Assembly (NCBI GenBank): GCA_963942565.1
Contig: OZ012695.1
Coordinates: forward strand, 10,738,358-10,802,357
Direction of reading: 5' to 3'
DNA: 64,000 nucleotides
Origin: Maea johnstoni
Taxonomy: Eukaryota > Annelida > Polychaeta > Spionida > Magelonidae
Shown here: piece after piece, positions 1 through 12,075 of the stretch
Position numbering within the stretch: position 1 is the stretch's first letter
How the letters are laid out: the number at the start of each line of letters is the position of its first letter
The notes under the pieces: generated by a model
Databases searched by the model: none
Seen by the model: the letters and a program-made list of their open reading frames with translations, nothing else
What the model was told of the DNA's origin: nothing
Made by a program: the position numbers and the translations under genes

Positions 1-1197
1 TGTAGTCATCCCTGTCCTGCCCCTTTGTACCCTTACGGCCACAGCCGTGTGAGTCTGAGGGGGAATCTATGGGATAGGAGTGCGAGGAATAGCGTTTGCT
101 CCCCCCATCGTACTCCCTGGAGATTTGGAGGAGTGTTTTGAACTCGCCCCCCCATCCCCCTCCCCCCCCCTTCTTCCTCACCCTCCTCGAGGATAACATC
201 GGTCACCTCGAATTGAGTTCTCCTCAGAGGACGTCTCTGATCCTGATGGGGTGTTTTACCTGCGCCCAGTAGGTAGGACCCGGGGGGGGGGGGGGTGGGG
301 GGGCACTTGGGTATTTAGGGGGGCGCATACGTTCGTTATCAAAATAAAAAAATACCCTTAAAGCACTGATTTCTGGCCAAAAAAGCACCCTTATTTTAAT
401 AAAAACGCTGACTTTTTCCACTAAATTTACACCCCTTCTTTTATCAAAACACTGACATTGGATGAACGGTAACACGTTTTTTAACTTTAGATTCTATAAT
501 CCTCTGCGTGTTTAGCGGCAGCAAGTGGCGGCAGCAAACTCGGAAGCCCAGATACTTCGGGAGTCACTCGGCGTCAGAGCCGCGTATGTTTCGTAGATTG
601 TAAGGGGATTTTAACCCCCATACTTCGTACCTGGGTACAAAAAAGTACCCTTCTTTTACAAAATCGCGGACATGCGGAGATCTTCAAAAAAGACCCCTTC
701 TTCCGCGAAATACGTAACTAAGGTGCGGCCCCCCTCTGTACCTGAGTGCCCCCCCCGGGAGGTAGGAGATCTACCTTGACAGAAGAGGAGGCCTGGCTCT
801 CAACTTCTGCTGCTGAGGGACTGGGATCATAAATCATCGATGGAGGTTCGCTCCTGACAGGGCCATCCTCCGAGGTGGTGTCCGCATCATCAGCCTTGTG
901 GCTGGAGGCACGCCGTCGCTCACGACGTCTGGCCAACCGGGCAGCCACAGCCTCAAACTGGTTCCAGGATTGCATCTCCCAGTCTGAGCAGACTAAGCAG
1001 TGTGGACCATCCCTGTTGCAAAGCATGTGGTCTGAACACTTCAGATGGTGCGTCCACGGCTCTGACTGCACAAATTTGGTTGCAAACCATGAGCAGTAAG
1101 AGTCAGTGCACTGTGGCTGAGTAGGACCAGGGGCCAATTGAGCGGACACCATTTTGGATTCAAGTAAATATAATTCACGTGTGTACAAGCAAAACAC
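1..1197 (-). mobile_element. DIRS-like retrotransposon fossil, gag remnant
   Basis: A minus-strand frame at 718-1,153 encodes a Cys/His/Trp-rich segment (KCSDHMLCNRDGPHCLVCSD) followed by an Arg-rich stretch. The same spacing of C-S-x-D-x-L-C, D-x-x-C-x-V-C and W occurs in the gag-like frame at 29.7-30.66 kb, so both belong to one DIRS-like family. It is partial, runs off the window edge and looks broken. Copy age cannot be judged beyond clear divergence. Confidence 0.5.
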
Positions 1198-1864
1198 ACG
1201 TAACAGTAAAATTACAAGGTCCCTACAAGAATATAAGGCCTAAAAAGTGCCTAAAGGTACTTAGCTATGGTCTTGTATTCAGCAATGGACGAAAAGTTGA
1301 ATCAAGTAGAAGAAAAACTATGCGATGAGCAGGAACCTAGTGATGTCAGTGTTGTTGAGGGCGCTGATAGACACTAGAGGTGGATGATTGGCAAAACAGA
1401 AGCCACCTAGCGGCGGGCCGGGAGATCCACTACAAATTAATTTTCAAGTCTGTCGGTAGAGGGCGATCAGCTACACTAGCTTCATTATAATAACTGCTGA
1501 CCTCGTGCCGGCGTCTGACCTGCCATCCAAAGAGCGGTCTCAGGCCGAGCTAGCAACAAATGAGTCTGTAGACTCACACGATGAATCTGCCATGTTTGTG
1601 CATGTAAATATACAAGTTCACAAGGAAACGGGACAATAAATCCAGCAATTGTAACACTACCTTGTCAACCTTCAGAAGTTGGCAAACAGCTTCGGTTTTG
1701 CGTTTGTTTGTTTGCTTTTTTTGTGCAGTGATTTGTGTGTGTGTGTGTACATGTATGTATGTATACGTACGATTTAACAACCCCCACTCCCCTGAATTAT
1801 ATATTTGCGTTCTTCCCCCTCCTCCCAATCTCTGTGCTGTTTTCTGATCCCAACCCCGGAAAGG
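1198..1864. other. No gene seen; short (GT)n tract
   Basis: I see no exon or complete repeat. There is a short GT-rich tract near 1,735-1,760. Confidence 0.4.
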
Positions 1865-2714
1865 GTTACCTAGATGAAATATTTCCTACTACAAATAAAA
1901 ATTACTTTTAGTTACCGGTATCTTTTTTACTTTAATTTAATAAGAGGTAACAAATCTGTAACAATGAAATGTTGGTCGATATCAACGATCCCAGTGAGGA
2001 CGTCTGCCTGAATCGCAGTTCGCTATAAGATCCAATGGCTTAATGTTGGGCCCTGAATAAAAAACGATCTTTTATCTTTGCATTATACATTTCCACAGTT
2101 GTGATACATACAGTAAACAGAAAAGATAACAAAAGTGATAAAGTTGAGAATTTCTCCAAGAAAATGTGATGGGTGTAAGTAATGCCTAGCCTTAACATAG
2201 AATATGAGATCTGTGAAGTGGTCAGATTTTTGCTTCCAACAGAAAAATTAAGTGATAAGGTTGAGAATTTCTTCAAGAAAATATATAGTTTGATGTGATA
2301 AGGTTGAGAACTTCTTCAAGAAAATATATAGTTTGATGGCTGTAAATATCAATTTAAATATGTAAATGAAGGAAATGTTCCCCATGATGTTGGTATTGTC
2401 ACTTGCATGCACAGTTGCTGCACATGGCTATTACTTAATGCAACTTCCAACCATTCACCTTCTATCTGCCCTTTTATACGTCCCCACCTGTTGATCAGTG
2501 CCCTATTCATGCACCTTCCACATGTACCATATGGGCTTGGATCCATGTGCCCGCCACTCACTTTTTGGGTGCACGGATCCATATTACACTGTCATTTTCT
2601 ACTCGTACTGCAGCCTTAAGCGCCCTGCCGCAACTCTTGCCTTCCCCCTCTTCTGAAATTGTAAAGTCCTCCCAGAAGCTCTTTTAATGGGGCCCTATCT
2701 GGGCAAAATATAGG
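1865..2714 (+). mobile_element. Element A, copy 1 (5' truncated)
   Basis: It matches the second half of the A copies at 36.7-38.3, 40.6-41.7 and 51.7-52.9 kb: a GATCCCAGTGAGGACGTCTG block, TTCGCTATAAG, a TTGAGAATTTCTTCAAG block and a 3' part with the inverted pair GGATCCATGTGCCC / GGGTGCACGGATCC, ending GGGGCCCTATCTGG. The part with the tRNA-like segment is missing. Confidence 0.65.
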
Positions 2715-2736
2715 ACTCCATTAAGAGAGCAGAATA

Positions 2737-2911
2737 CAGGTGAACTTGGATATGACGGACCGCTGTATGACGGATTTTCGCATATGACGGACGATATGCT
2801 TGGTCCAAGTCCGATGCATATCTAGTATTCGTCAAATGTATACGACAGATTTTGCATATGACGGACCAATTTTCCTGGTCCCATTGAGTCCGTCATATCC
2901 AAGTTCACCTG
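2737..2911. mobile_element. 175-bp MITE with perfect 24-bp TIRs, TA duplication
   Basis: The ends are CAGGTGAACTTGGATATGAC... and its exact complement over 24 bp, flanked by TA on both sides (2,735-2,736 and 2,912-2,913). The inside repeats TATGACGGA. TIR and TA target suggest a Tc1/mariner-pogo type non-autonomous element. The perfect ends imply recent movement. Confidence 0.85.
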
Positions 2912-2913
2912 TA

Positions 2914-3618
2914 CCACCAAAGAAAGACAAAACCAGAGAGAGAGAGCTAACACTTAAAAATACTTACCTGTTCATATCTTGCAATCACTCCAACTGACAG
3001 TTGTACAACCAAAGAAAGTTTGTTCCCCATGATGGCAATAGGTGGCACCGTCTATCCACCACCTTGAATCTAAAAGTATTTTGATAGAAATAAACAATAT
3101 ACACTTAAAAAGAAAATGTCTTATTTCTGAGATATAGATTAGGATATATCTTATAGCAAGAACTTATACCAGCAAAGTGTTTAATAGTATATATTTCAAT
3201 CAAATCATTAATGATGACTCCTATCATTTTCAACCTGATTGACAATGTGTTATAAGGTGGTGATGCTACTAATTACACATTCTGACCAAAGGTCAACAGA
3301 TTGCAATCACCACTAGAACACAACTACAATGCTACTGATATAAGGTTAATCTACAAATGCCTGTAGCAGCCAAAACCACCTGGATAATTTGGTGATGTCT
3401 CGCTAACAAAAGCAATGATTGGAAAATAATTGAAGGAGAGTTGTTCATTTAAAAAATCTAAAATTATTTTCAAAAATATGACAGGTGTGGCAACAGTCAT
3501 CAAGTAGATTTCCAGTTTTGAATAGATTAATTGTTGACCTTAACCACATGCCAGTCGACTTTTGAGTCGAGCACAGGTCCAGCACGCTATTTGTCTGGAG
3601 GAATCACCACTAGGATGT
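2914..3618. other. Intergenic or distal intron, no gene seen
   Basis: No exon or strong repeat found. A short (GA)n tract lies at 2,934-2,944. Confidence 0.4.
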
Positions 3619-4146
3619 ACAAAATTTGGTGCATAATTATTTTCAGTGGATTCTGACTCTAGAAGGGGTCTAGATCACTCTGTCACCCTTGAGGAATTTG
3701 AGAAATCCAAGATGGCCGGCTGCCAAATCAAGGAAATGACTATATCTCACTTGATTTTTGGCCTAGGAGAGGATTTTTCATCTTGTCTGGGGTTTAAGGA
3801 TCCAAGGAGTTTATTGATGCTGACAGAAGTTATATCTAATAACTAGGTCATAGGGTATTTCAATATGGCTGCCAACTTGGTCGCCCTAGCAGGAAAATGA
3901 GCATAACTCAATTGTTTTAGACAAAGATCAATAGTTTTTTGTATATACAAATGGGTTAAGGGCAAAGAAATTCATTCTTTTCTAGGACAAAAACCAAGTG
4001 AGATATTTTAGCTTTTTCTTGATTTGGTGGCCATCTCGGATTTATCTAATTCCTCAAGGGTGACAGAGTGGCACTCGAAAGATTATTAATCTAGACCCCT
4101 TCCAGATTCAAAATCCACTGAAAACAACTATGCACCAAATGTTGAA
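3619..4146. mobile_element. Foldback MITE with about 105-bp arms
   Basis: The left arm (AAATTTGGTGCATAATTATT... GGGGTCTAGATCACTCTGTC) returns as its complement at about 4,030-4,146 with moderate divergence and one small insertion. No clear target duplication. Confidence 0.65.
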
Positions 4147-4415
4147 CCCCTCAGTCCGAAAAAATCATGAGGCACCCTGACTATAGTAAACATGTGGAAA
4201 TTACGTGGTGTTTCCTAGATTATGTAGTTATAAAGTGATCTTTATGTGGAAATCCATAGGTTAGAGGAAATGTATCAGACAAGTCTAAAAAGCACAACCT
4301 GATGGCATAAACAAACAAGGCACAATACTTCAATTCAATTATATTTATTTGCTTTTTTCACATATGTTTATCTGATGCATAACGAAATTAAAAAATTAAA
4401 TCAAAGTTTTCAGTA

Positions 4416-5423
4416 CAGGCAACTCTGCGTAATCCGGACTGATGCGGACTGTGAATTTCTGTCCATATTAGGCAAAATACGGATTATACACGACATGAGC
4501 TGAAGATCGGCGATGTAAAATGCAGATGGCACGCATGGCAAAGTGTGTAAATTTCCAAAAATATAGACATCATACCGGCCCATTGACAACCCCCTACTTT
4601 ACCGGACCCTCCCCCACTTCCCATCGTCTATTTACCTTTCATTCGTCCACCTTTTGTTAGGTGAGGACATGTTTTATTGACGGCTAGAGCTTGGAACAAT
4701 GGCGTTGGGGCACATTACATTAGTTGAGAGGGCGCGCTTGATTCATGAGATCGCTTCTCCAGATTACAGTACACTTTTAAACCTTAAATGGTAAAGAGTG
4801 TACTGCAAAAATTGGTCAGTATAGCTGAAATCTGGATTAAATTGTCTGGATTAAACATTGAAATTTGCATACAAACATATAGGATGAGACCAGGACCTTC
4901 CAATATGTACAGTTAAAGGGCAAATGCACCATCATGATGATTTAGGTTCAAAATGTGCCTATATGTGTCACCTTTCAAATAAGACCACCCGCAAGTCTGT
5001 CCTCCTCAGCACTCCTCAGATATGGCTTATGAAAGTTAGTAAAAAACTGGCCTGAGTGTGGGTATGGAGGCTGACATTATCAGAAGTGGTGCTAATGAAG
5101 TGACTGCCAGCCCTGCTTCTGATTGGTTGAGAGATATCAGTGGCAGCCACTGATATCTCTCAACCAATCAGAAGCAGGGCTGGCAGTCACTTCATTAGCA
5201 CCACTTCTGATAATGTCAGCCTCCATACCCACACTCAGGCCAGTTTTTTACTAACTTTCATAAGCCATATCTGAGGAGTGCTGAGGAGGACAGACTTGCG
5301 GGTGGTCTTATTTGAAAGGTGACACGTATAGGCACATTTTGAACCTAAATCATCATGATGGTGCATTTGCCCTTTAATACGAAAATCCGGATTATATAGG
5401 TCCGAAATAAGCGGAGTTGCCTG
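4416..5423. mobile_element. 1.0-kb MITE with TA duplication, containing a 465-bp palindrome
   Basis: The outer ends are CAGGCAACTCTGCG and CGGAGTTGCCTG (complement CAGGCAACTCCG), with TA at 4,414-4,415 and 5,424-5,425. These and TAATCCGGAT-type subterminal motifs suggest a pogo/Tigger-type element. Inside, 4,913-5,377 is a palindrome centred near 5,145. Confidence 0.8.
4913..5377. repeat. 465-bp nearly perfect palindrome
   Basis: Each arm is about 232 bp, from TTAAAGGGCAAATGCACC inward to GATATCAGTGG. Comparing the arms base by base I found one mismatch (ATATGTGTC against ATACGTGTC). The spacer is about 3 bp. Confidence 0.9.
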
Positions 5424-5510
5424 TACTTTATATAGGAACGAAATAACAAACAAAATAACTAATCCAAAGAAAAAATTTGCTCAATAGCCCCAAATGTCTA
5501 CTGCGCAATT

Positions 5511-5750
5511 ATTACCAAGAGTTGTGGGAGGTGTTTTATTGCCAAGAGTTGTGGGAGGTGTTTTATTGCCAAGAGTTGTGGGAGGTGTTTTATTGCCAAG
5601 AGTTGTGGGAGGTGTTTTATTGCCAAGAGTTGTGGGAGGTGTTTTATTGCCAAGAGTTGTGGGAGGTGTTTTATTGCCAAGAGTTGTGGGAGGTGTTTTA
5701 TTGCCAAGAGTTGTGGGAGGTGTTTTATTGCCAAGAGTTGTGGGAGTGCT
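5511..5750 (+). repeat. 27-bp minisatellite, about 9 copies
   Basis: The unit reads CCAAGAGTTGTGGGAGGTGT plus TTTATTG. Copies are virtually identical. Since 27 is a multiple of 3, several frames stay open on both strands; these are not genes. Confidence 0.93.
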
Positions 5751-5780
5751 GCATGGTAGCCTACGACTGATCTGCAAACC

Positions 5781-6224
5781 AAAGGGCTTTGTAATAGACT
5801 CAGCTCATTGCAACATAGTTGCAGGACAGTTTTGTGACCTCTTTAATACAAACATTTTAGTCACATGTGATCGCAGCTAGGTTTAGAGCCTGTTTAAAAC
5901 CACCTGGGAGCATCTGCTATTAAAGCCAACTGCGCCCAATTGCAACCTGCTACTGCATGTATAATAACCTCCGTCTGGCAAACACAACGTTGTTGAATGG
6001 GGCTTCAAAAATCAAAAAGAGAATTACTAAGTTATTCTTCATTACATAAGTCTTATATACCTGTCTAAACTTTTACAATATATCTTTTACAAACCATTTT
6101 CAAACAAGCAAATAAGGAGATAGAAATCCAGGTGAATTTTGATCTTCTTACAAGATTGTAACACATGTTACAAGCTATTGCATATTGTCTCCCCTTTTCT
6201 AGTAAAGTTGTTTATATATAAATT
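5781..6224. other. No gene seen
   Basis: Unique-looking AT-rich sequence between the 27-bp minisatellite and an AT microsatellite. Confidence 0.4.
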
Positions 6225-6458
<234 letters not shown>

Positions 6459-6589
6459 CATAACTACTGAAATGCTACAATTTCCACAAAAAGAAAATGG
6501 TGTCTTAGAGATATGAAAATTTGTTGCCTCTGCATTTATGGATAAATCTGTATAACAATTTTTATTGTGTCTTGTACATAATCAATATC

Positions 6590-8240
6590 TATGGGACAAT
6601 AAACTTAATAGCCATAGTGGCCACCTGACAAATCCTACTACTGTGGACTAGAGACTTGGCACAGTCTTTGTAATGACCAGTTTTGGTGTAGTTTGTACAT
6701 AATTGTGATGTTTCTAAGCTTAGAAACAAAAGACGTCACTAAACAAATCCCACTATTGAGTGTTCCAGTCCCTCCTTTATAGCTCAATTTGGCAAATTGC
6801 ATATGATTCAGATTTTCATTACTATAAGCTAAGGATCCACAGAAGCTGCATGACAATTGTCTCCGCTGTGGACCAGAGCTAGTCCCTCCCTTCAGAGCAG
6901 AATCTGCTTAGTTTACGTTTATGGAAGGCCAAAGTGGACAAAAAGAACATTTCTTAATATTAATAAATGACATGATTTCTTAATATTAATAAATCATTTC
7001 TTAATATTAATAAATCATTTACTAATATTAATAAATGTTGAGCATTTATTAATATTAATAAATGATTTTCTAATATTAATAAATGATTTTCTAGTATTAA
7101 TAAATGAGCGCCCTCTTTTGTTTGCTGAGGGAGTCTTTACATGTGTAATAGTGAATATCCCCTACACGTGCTTAGGATAAGCGGGAAAATTCGACCTTGT
7201 TGTCTGTCAGATGTCAATTTCAAGTGTATATTTGATCTCTTTTCCATCTTGATATGATTCCCATGTAATGTATGTGGACAATATACCTTATTTTGATGAA
7301 TAAATACATATTAACGGTTGTAATCTGAGAATAGAGTGGTCTCCAGTAAAAAGTAGGACACCCAAAGATTTTAAAATTTTCAATTTTGGGCACATAGTTT
7401 CAAAATTCTGGTTAAGACAATACTAAAGTATACGTATTAATTTGTAAATAGAATTATATGAAATAAATTCTCCAAAATAATGTACAATTCCCTCTCTGCC
7501 ATTTTGAAGTGCTCAACTGCCATGTGCTAGGGAGCATTCATTATTTCATAAAGAATTGAATAGTTCAAGGTTTCTCCAATAGATGTCACTTATTTATTAA
7601 TATTAATAAATCATTTCTTAATATCAATAAATGATTTCTTAATATTAATAAATCATTTCTTAATATTAATAAATATTTCTTAATATCAATAAATATTTCT
7701 TAATATTAATAGATATTTCTTAATATTAATAAATGATTTATTGATATTAATAAATCATTTATTAATATTAATAAATCATTTATTAATATTAGAAAATGCT
7801 CTTTTTGTCCACTTTGGCCTTCCATACACGTTGGCCTGTTTCATTGTAGTTTTTAAATGATTCATATATATATTCCACTATAAGTTATGGACCCACAGTA
7901 CCCACTGTACAAATACCACTACGGTGGACCAGAGTCCTTCTTTCAAACTCAGAATTTATAATAATGAATTTAACAGATTTCAGTGTAATTTGTATATGAT
8001 TAGAATTTACACCATTATACGCTAAAAATAGGAGGCACTACTGTTAACCAGAGTACCGCCTTTACTTTGAGAAAAGTAACTGCTATGATCAAGTTGGTAG
8101 TTTTCAGTGTAGTTGGTATATGATTTAGATTTTTTAATCACTATAAGCTTAGGACCCATAATAGCCACTGGACAAATCCTACCACTGTGGACCAGAGTCC
8201 TTCTTTGGAGCGCAGAATGTGCTGGATCTGGGCGTCGTCC
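6590..8240 (-). repeat. Degenerate tandem repeats derived from an exon/intron border
   Basis: About six units of roughly 125 bp carry variants of CACTGTGGACCAGAGTCCTT and CACTATAAGCTTAGGACC, centred near 6,640, 6,760, 6,864, 7,925, 8,046 and 8,183. The last overlaps the donor of the host exon at 8,183. Element F (6,920-7,826) splits the series between the third and fourth units. Confidence 0.7.
6920..7826. mobile_element. Element F: TIRs plus TTAATATTAA arrays
   Basis: The ends TATGGAAGGCCAAAGTGGAC (plus AAAAAGA) and their complement are nearly perfect over 30 bp. Just inside each lies an array of the palindrome TTAATATTAA with AAATGATTTC spacers (6,950-7,105 and 7,590-7,795). The core (7,105-7,590) has no coding frame. 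ACGTT occurs next to both ends (one base off on the right), a possible target duplication. Confidence 0.8.
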
Positions 8241-8332
8241 TGGATAAACTGATCAATAATGCTGTTCTTGAGATCGTGCGGCCAGTGCTTAGGCTTCCCT
8301 TCCTCTAAGTGGATCAGACACACCTTGTAAAT
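8183..8332 (-). CDS. Host gene exon, 50 codons; internal or terminal
   Basis: The acceptor is TCTTATTTCCAG. It encodes IYKVCLIHLEEGKPKHWPHD and ends EGLWSTV at GTG|GTAGGA. If the donor is not used, the frame runs on for 13 codons of mostly hydrophobic residues (VGFVQWLLWVLSL) to a TAG at 8,143-8,141, so this could be the last exon with a short hydrophobic tail. The exon end belongs to a series of about six degenerate repeats of roughly 125 bp extending to 6,600. Confidence 0.66.
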
Positions 8333-8980
8333 CTGGAAATAAGATACTCATGTTAGAAACTTCATAACAAGAGGGATGTCAATTGTGTCAAGGACACTAA
8401 CAAGTGTTTAGTTTCTTGGCCTTGATTCTTCTTGAACCTTATGTTTTTCTTGTTTTTAGTTTATTTGTTATATTGCTTCATTTGTTCATCAATTTAAATT
8501 GTCATCAATTTTTCTTAGTTTTTATGTTGTTGTCAAGTTCTTTTGTTGCTTTTAAAAAATGTGAAAATGTTCTGGGTGGTCTGCTTTTTTCAAGTTTTTG
8601 CCTCTTTCACTTTTCAATTAATTGTCAGTTTTTTGATGTTCAAATATATGTGATTATGGTCTGAGTAATAAGTTTTACTCTCCTGAATGGTTGTGTAAAT
8701 GTGGTCAATCAATGTTTTGTTATTTGGCATTACACAACCTATTGATAACATAAAACCATAGAGAAAACAATAATTAAATATTATACCAACTGTAAAACAT
8801 GATAAAAGTCAAATGACACATCAACACAAATCTAAAACCCTAGCAGCCAAATACCAAGTGAAACACACCGCGACAAACAGGATCAGCAATACATCACGCC
8901 TTTTGAAAACAGCCACAGCACATCACTCATGACAACTAATATCAAACACAAACTAAACTTAACAAATACACAATGCTGCC
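8333..8980. other. Intron sequence, no gene seen
   Basis: T-rich tract at 8,404-8,640, otherwise no recognisable element. Confidence 0.4.
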
Positions 8981-9152
8981 ATGCACAATTCTATTCATAT
9001 CAGTTTGTGGTTGCACATGAGAGAGCTGGTCACGCACAATTCCATTCATATCAGTTTGTGGTCGCACATGAGAGAGCTGGTCACGCACAATTCCATTCAT
9101 AGTAGTTTGTGGTCGCACATGAGAGAGCTGGTCACGCACAATTCCATTCAAA
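8981..9152 (+). repeat. 51-bp tandem repeat, about 3.4 copies
   Basis: The unit contains CACGCACAATTCCATTCATA, TCAGTTTGTGGTCGCACATG and AGAGAGCTGGT. Copies differ at a few positions. It lies in an intron. Confidence 0.92.
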
Positions 9153-9956
9153 TTTTAAAAGATCATAATGGAATTTGAGGGACCACCACAGGACCGCTAA
9201 CACAAGGCTAAGTACTGCTTACCGATTAGGAAAAGGCTACATTACTTCTATGCCGCTATTCTATGGCAAGGGTAGTCAAAAATATACATTTAGTCAACCT
9301 AAAAGATACTTCTCAGAATTATAATAAATCTACATATGTATCCCAAGCAGTTTGACTCTTTTTAGAATTTAGGAACAAGTCTGTATTCAATACGGCGTAT
9401 AAAAAATAATGAAATGATCTGATCTGTAATTTCTACTGTTATCTAATTGCCTATGTGTTATGTTCAATCTGATAAAATGATGCATTCCAATCATGGGATG
9501 AAGTTCTTATCATCTCATTGAGCATACCTTATCATCAGTAAACTGTCAGACTTTATCAGCCTTTTGATAAATAGCCACTTGAGCAAAAATAGGCCAAACA
9601 CAGCAGCAGCATGTTTTTGATTTTCATCACCTAAGTATGCTGAGACAGTTTAAAGCTTTGGATATAATGTGCTTATGAGCATATTCCGGTTTTACATAAA
9701 CAAAACGCCTATCATTTGAAGTTTTGGAGTCTGAGCAGTTTCCAAGTTATATCAAAACTGGCTTTTGGTACTCTTGACTTAAACAATATGCAAATTAGGC
9801 CAATAGTGCAAACTATAAATAGATGATTCATGGCCTATGAATGTCTCCTCTACATTGAGAACTAAAATACATATTTTGTCATAACCAGGAGGTTGATTAT
9901 GGAACTTAGCATCGAGCAGTTTCTGAGCCCTGTGGATGTGTACATCATGTTTCCAT
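9153..9956. other. Intron sequence, no gene seen
   Basis: No exon, MITE ends or tandem repeat found. Confidence 0.4.
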
Positions 9957-10170
9957 CATAACCCTTTTGCTGCTGGTGGCTAATTCTACCAATACAAAAT
10001 AATGATAAAATCCTGAGAAATCACCCAAACCCTGGTAAATGGGTACTCATCTGAAAGTTCCCAGTGAGAGCTTTCAAATGAATACCAACATGACAGGGTT
10101 TAGATGATTTTCAAAGATGTTCGCGTTTTTGTGCATTGGGCGAATGAAGCCTCAGCATTGGAAGGGATAA
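9957..10170 (+). mobile_element. MITE H, copy 1
   Basis: Begins TAACCCTTTTGCTGCTGGTG and ends CTCAGCATTGGAAGGGATAA. Its reverse complement recurs at 15,810-16,023. The shared inside includes AAACCCTGGTAAATGGGTAC and ACATGACAGGGTTTAGATG. The ends form weak TIRs of the TTAACCC kind. Confidence 0.65.
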
Positions 10171-10313
10171 AACCTTACTGTAGTCAACATTTCAGGCTTC
10201 ACCCTTTTAGCCAGCAGGTGAGAGGTAGTCAAGTGACTATAGAGAACCAATATATAAATGAAAACAAAAATATGCTCTGATTCAACTTCATACTTTTCAA
10301 CCTGTACACTTAC

Positions 10314-10460
10314 ATATTGTCTTACGCTAAAGACTGTGTCATATTTGTCTGCGGCCAACTGCACACTATTCTTGGCGATTTTTAGCGGTGTTTCGACCTC
10401 GCGTGTAAAAGCCTGAACATTGTCTTTACGCCTCTGACCACAGATACCATTCATGCCTCG
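10314..10460 (-). CDS. Host gene exon, 49 codons
   Basis: The acceptor is TTTTTATTTCAG and the donor TAT|GTAAGT; both phase 0. It encodes RGMNGICGQRRKDNVQAFTR and ends VFSVRQY. An alternative donor 12 bp earlier (AGC|GTAAGA) keeps the frame and would drop VRQY. Confidence 0.72.
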
Positions 10461-10806
10461 CTGAAATAAAAACAGGTTAGAAGGGCTGTGATTGCATAGA
10501 GTTTTTCTATTGACTTGGTAAATCAATTTATCTTTTTCCATTTTGATTAATTGTACACACTGTTATATATCCATAAAAACAATGTCCATACTATGACAGA
10601 AAATCACATGGCATTGATTGTGGATTTCATATATCATAAACATCCTACCTCAAATTTTGTCTTCTTATTTCTATCCAACAATTAGTGAAACACAGCACAT
10701 GGAGAACTTCTTGTTATTCAGTGCTCACTACTTTCTCATCATTTTCATATTTAGATGAATTGTTTGAGTGCATCAATGTGTCAATCCAGGTGGCATTATT
10801 TGAGTA
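10461..10806. other. Intron sequence, no gene seen
   Basis: AT-rich, without recognised element. Confidence 0.4.
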
Positions 10807-11314
10807 CAGGGCGTCCCCCCAAAAATGCAATCCTCCACTTTTCTCAATATTTTTTCAAAACAGCTTAAGTAACATCTAAAATGACTTCATGGTTAAATTG
10901 AAGGATATCTTAGAGATGACCTGTTGCAGTTTCAAGCAAATCCGATCATCCATGTCAAAGCTGTTAGGCAAAGTTTGAACCCTCTATCATTTCACTCCAA
11001 CACAAGGTGAATTTCCAATGCAAAACCTGCATACTGACCAAGCTATTTTTAGCATTCTGCTCTGGCTCAATTTGGCAAGGAGACATGAAAAACTAGTCTT
11101 CACCATAGGTTTTACATTGCGTTGGAGTGAAATGATAAGGGGGTCAAACTTTACATCACAACTTTGACTTGGATGAACAGATTTGCTTGAAACTTCAACA
11201 GGATATCCCTAAGATATCCTTCTATGTAACCATGAAGCCATTTTTAATGTTACTTAATCTGTTTTGAAAATATACTAGAAAAGGGGAGGATTGCATTTTT
11301 TTGGGGACGCCCTG
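10807..11314. mobile_element. 508-bp foldback mariner-type MITE, TA duplication
   Basis: The ends are CAGGGCGTCCCCCCAAAAAT and its near complement (TTTTTTTGGGGACGCCCTG), with TA at 10,805-10,806 and 11,315-11,316. The arms, about 240 bp each, stay complementary almost to the centre. CAGGG(T/C)GTCCC ends with a TA target are typical of mariner-derived MITEs. Confidence 0.85.
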
Positions 11315-11636
11315 TACAATTGTTAGTTCATCTCTATGGGTTGGAATGACAGAAGACCTCTCTTAAGAGGCAGAAATTTGGATCAGACAACGTCCCAGAA
11401 TTATCCCACAGATATCCAGTTTCAAACTGAGTCTGGAATTGATAATTTGTTACTAGTTATTTTTCTGCCATATCGAGGACGTATATTTAGAGACTCTGCA
11501 GTTCTAAATGGTGGAAAAAACATACCTAGGAAAACCACTGCCTTACCCCAAGTCAAAGGCTATTTTTTACTGACATGACCCGAGCTGGATTTAAACCTTG
11601 GCAATGATGAGAGCCAGTGAGCTGTAGTGGCAACGT

Positions 11637-11993
11637 CAGGCACCGACATAAGTACTAGCCCGCTTGCCCCGGCAAGTAAATTTTTGAAAAAAGGGCTTTC
11701 GGGCAAGTACATTTTAGTTTTCACTTGCCCAAATGGGCAAGCAGATTCTTTGAACACTAAAAACATTTCTTTTATAGTACATGGCCCAAATATACCCAGA
11801 AATATGCAAACAATGCAACAAAACAGAAAAGAAAATGGTTTTCAAATATTCCAATCCATGATAAACAATACATGCTTTTCTAGCATATGTTATAACTTAT
11901 TTTGGGCAAGTCAAAAATTAACTCGGGCAAGTCAAATCCATTAACTACTTGCCCGGCATGGCAAGTTAGTTCTGAAAATTATGTTGGTGCCTG
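11637..11993. mobile_element. 357-bp MITE with TIRs, AACGT duplication
   Basis: The ends are CAGGCACCGACATAA and TTATGTTGGTGCCTG, flanked by AACGT on both sides. Inside each arm the motif CTTGCCCGGCAAG or close variants repeats. The superfamily is unclear; CAGG...CCTG ends resemble hAT, but the visible duplication is 5 bp. Confidence 0.72.
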
Positions 11994-12075
11994 AACGTCA
12001 GACCAGCCAGCTATCAGGGCAGGCCCTAATAAGAGTGATGAGGGACAGTAAGTAGTCAGTGGCTTATATATACCT

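Noticed and set aside
718-1197. Host gene exon with a Cys-rich domain
   Set aside because: Same Cys/Trp spacing as the DIRS-like gag frame at 29.7-30.66 kb.
5477-5880. Protein of 90-130 residues with a 9-residue repeat
   Set aside because: Open on both strands only because the 27-bp DNA unit is a multiple of three; no splice or start support.
10152-10541. Single-exon gene of 129 residues
   Set aside because: Only the 10,314-10,460 part has coding character with AG and GT borders; the rest is intron read-through.
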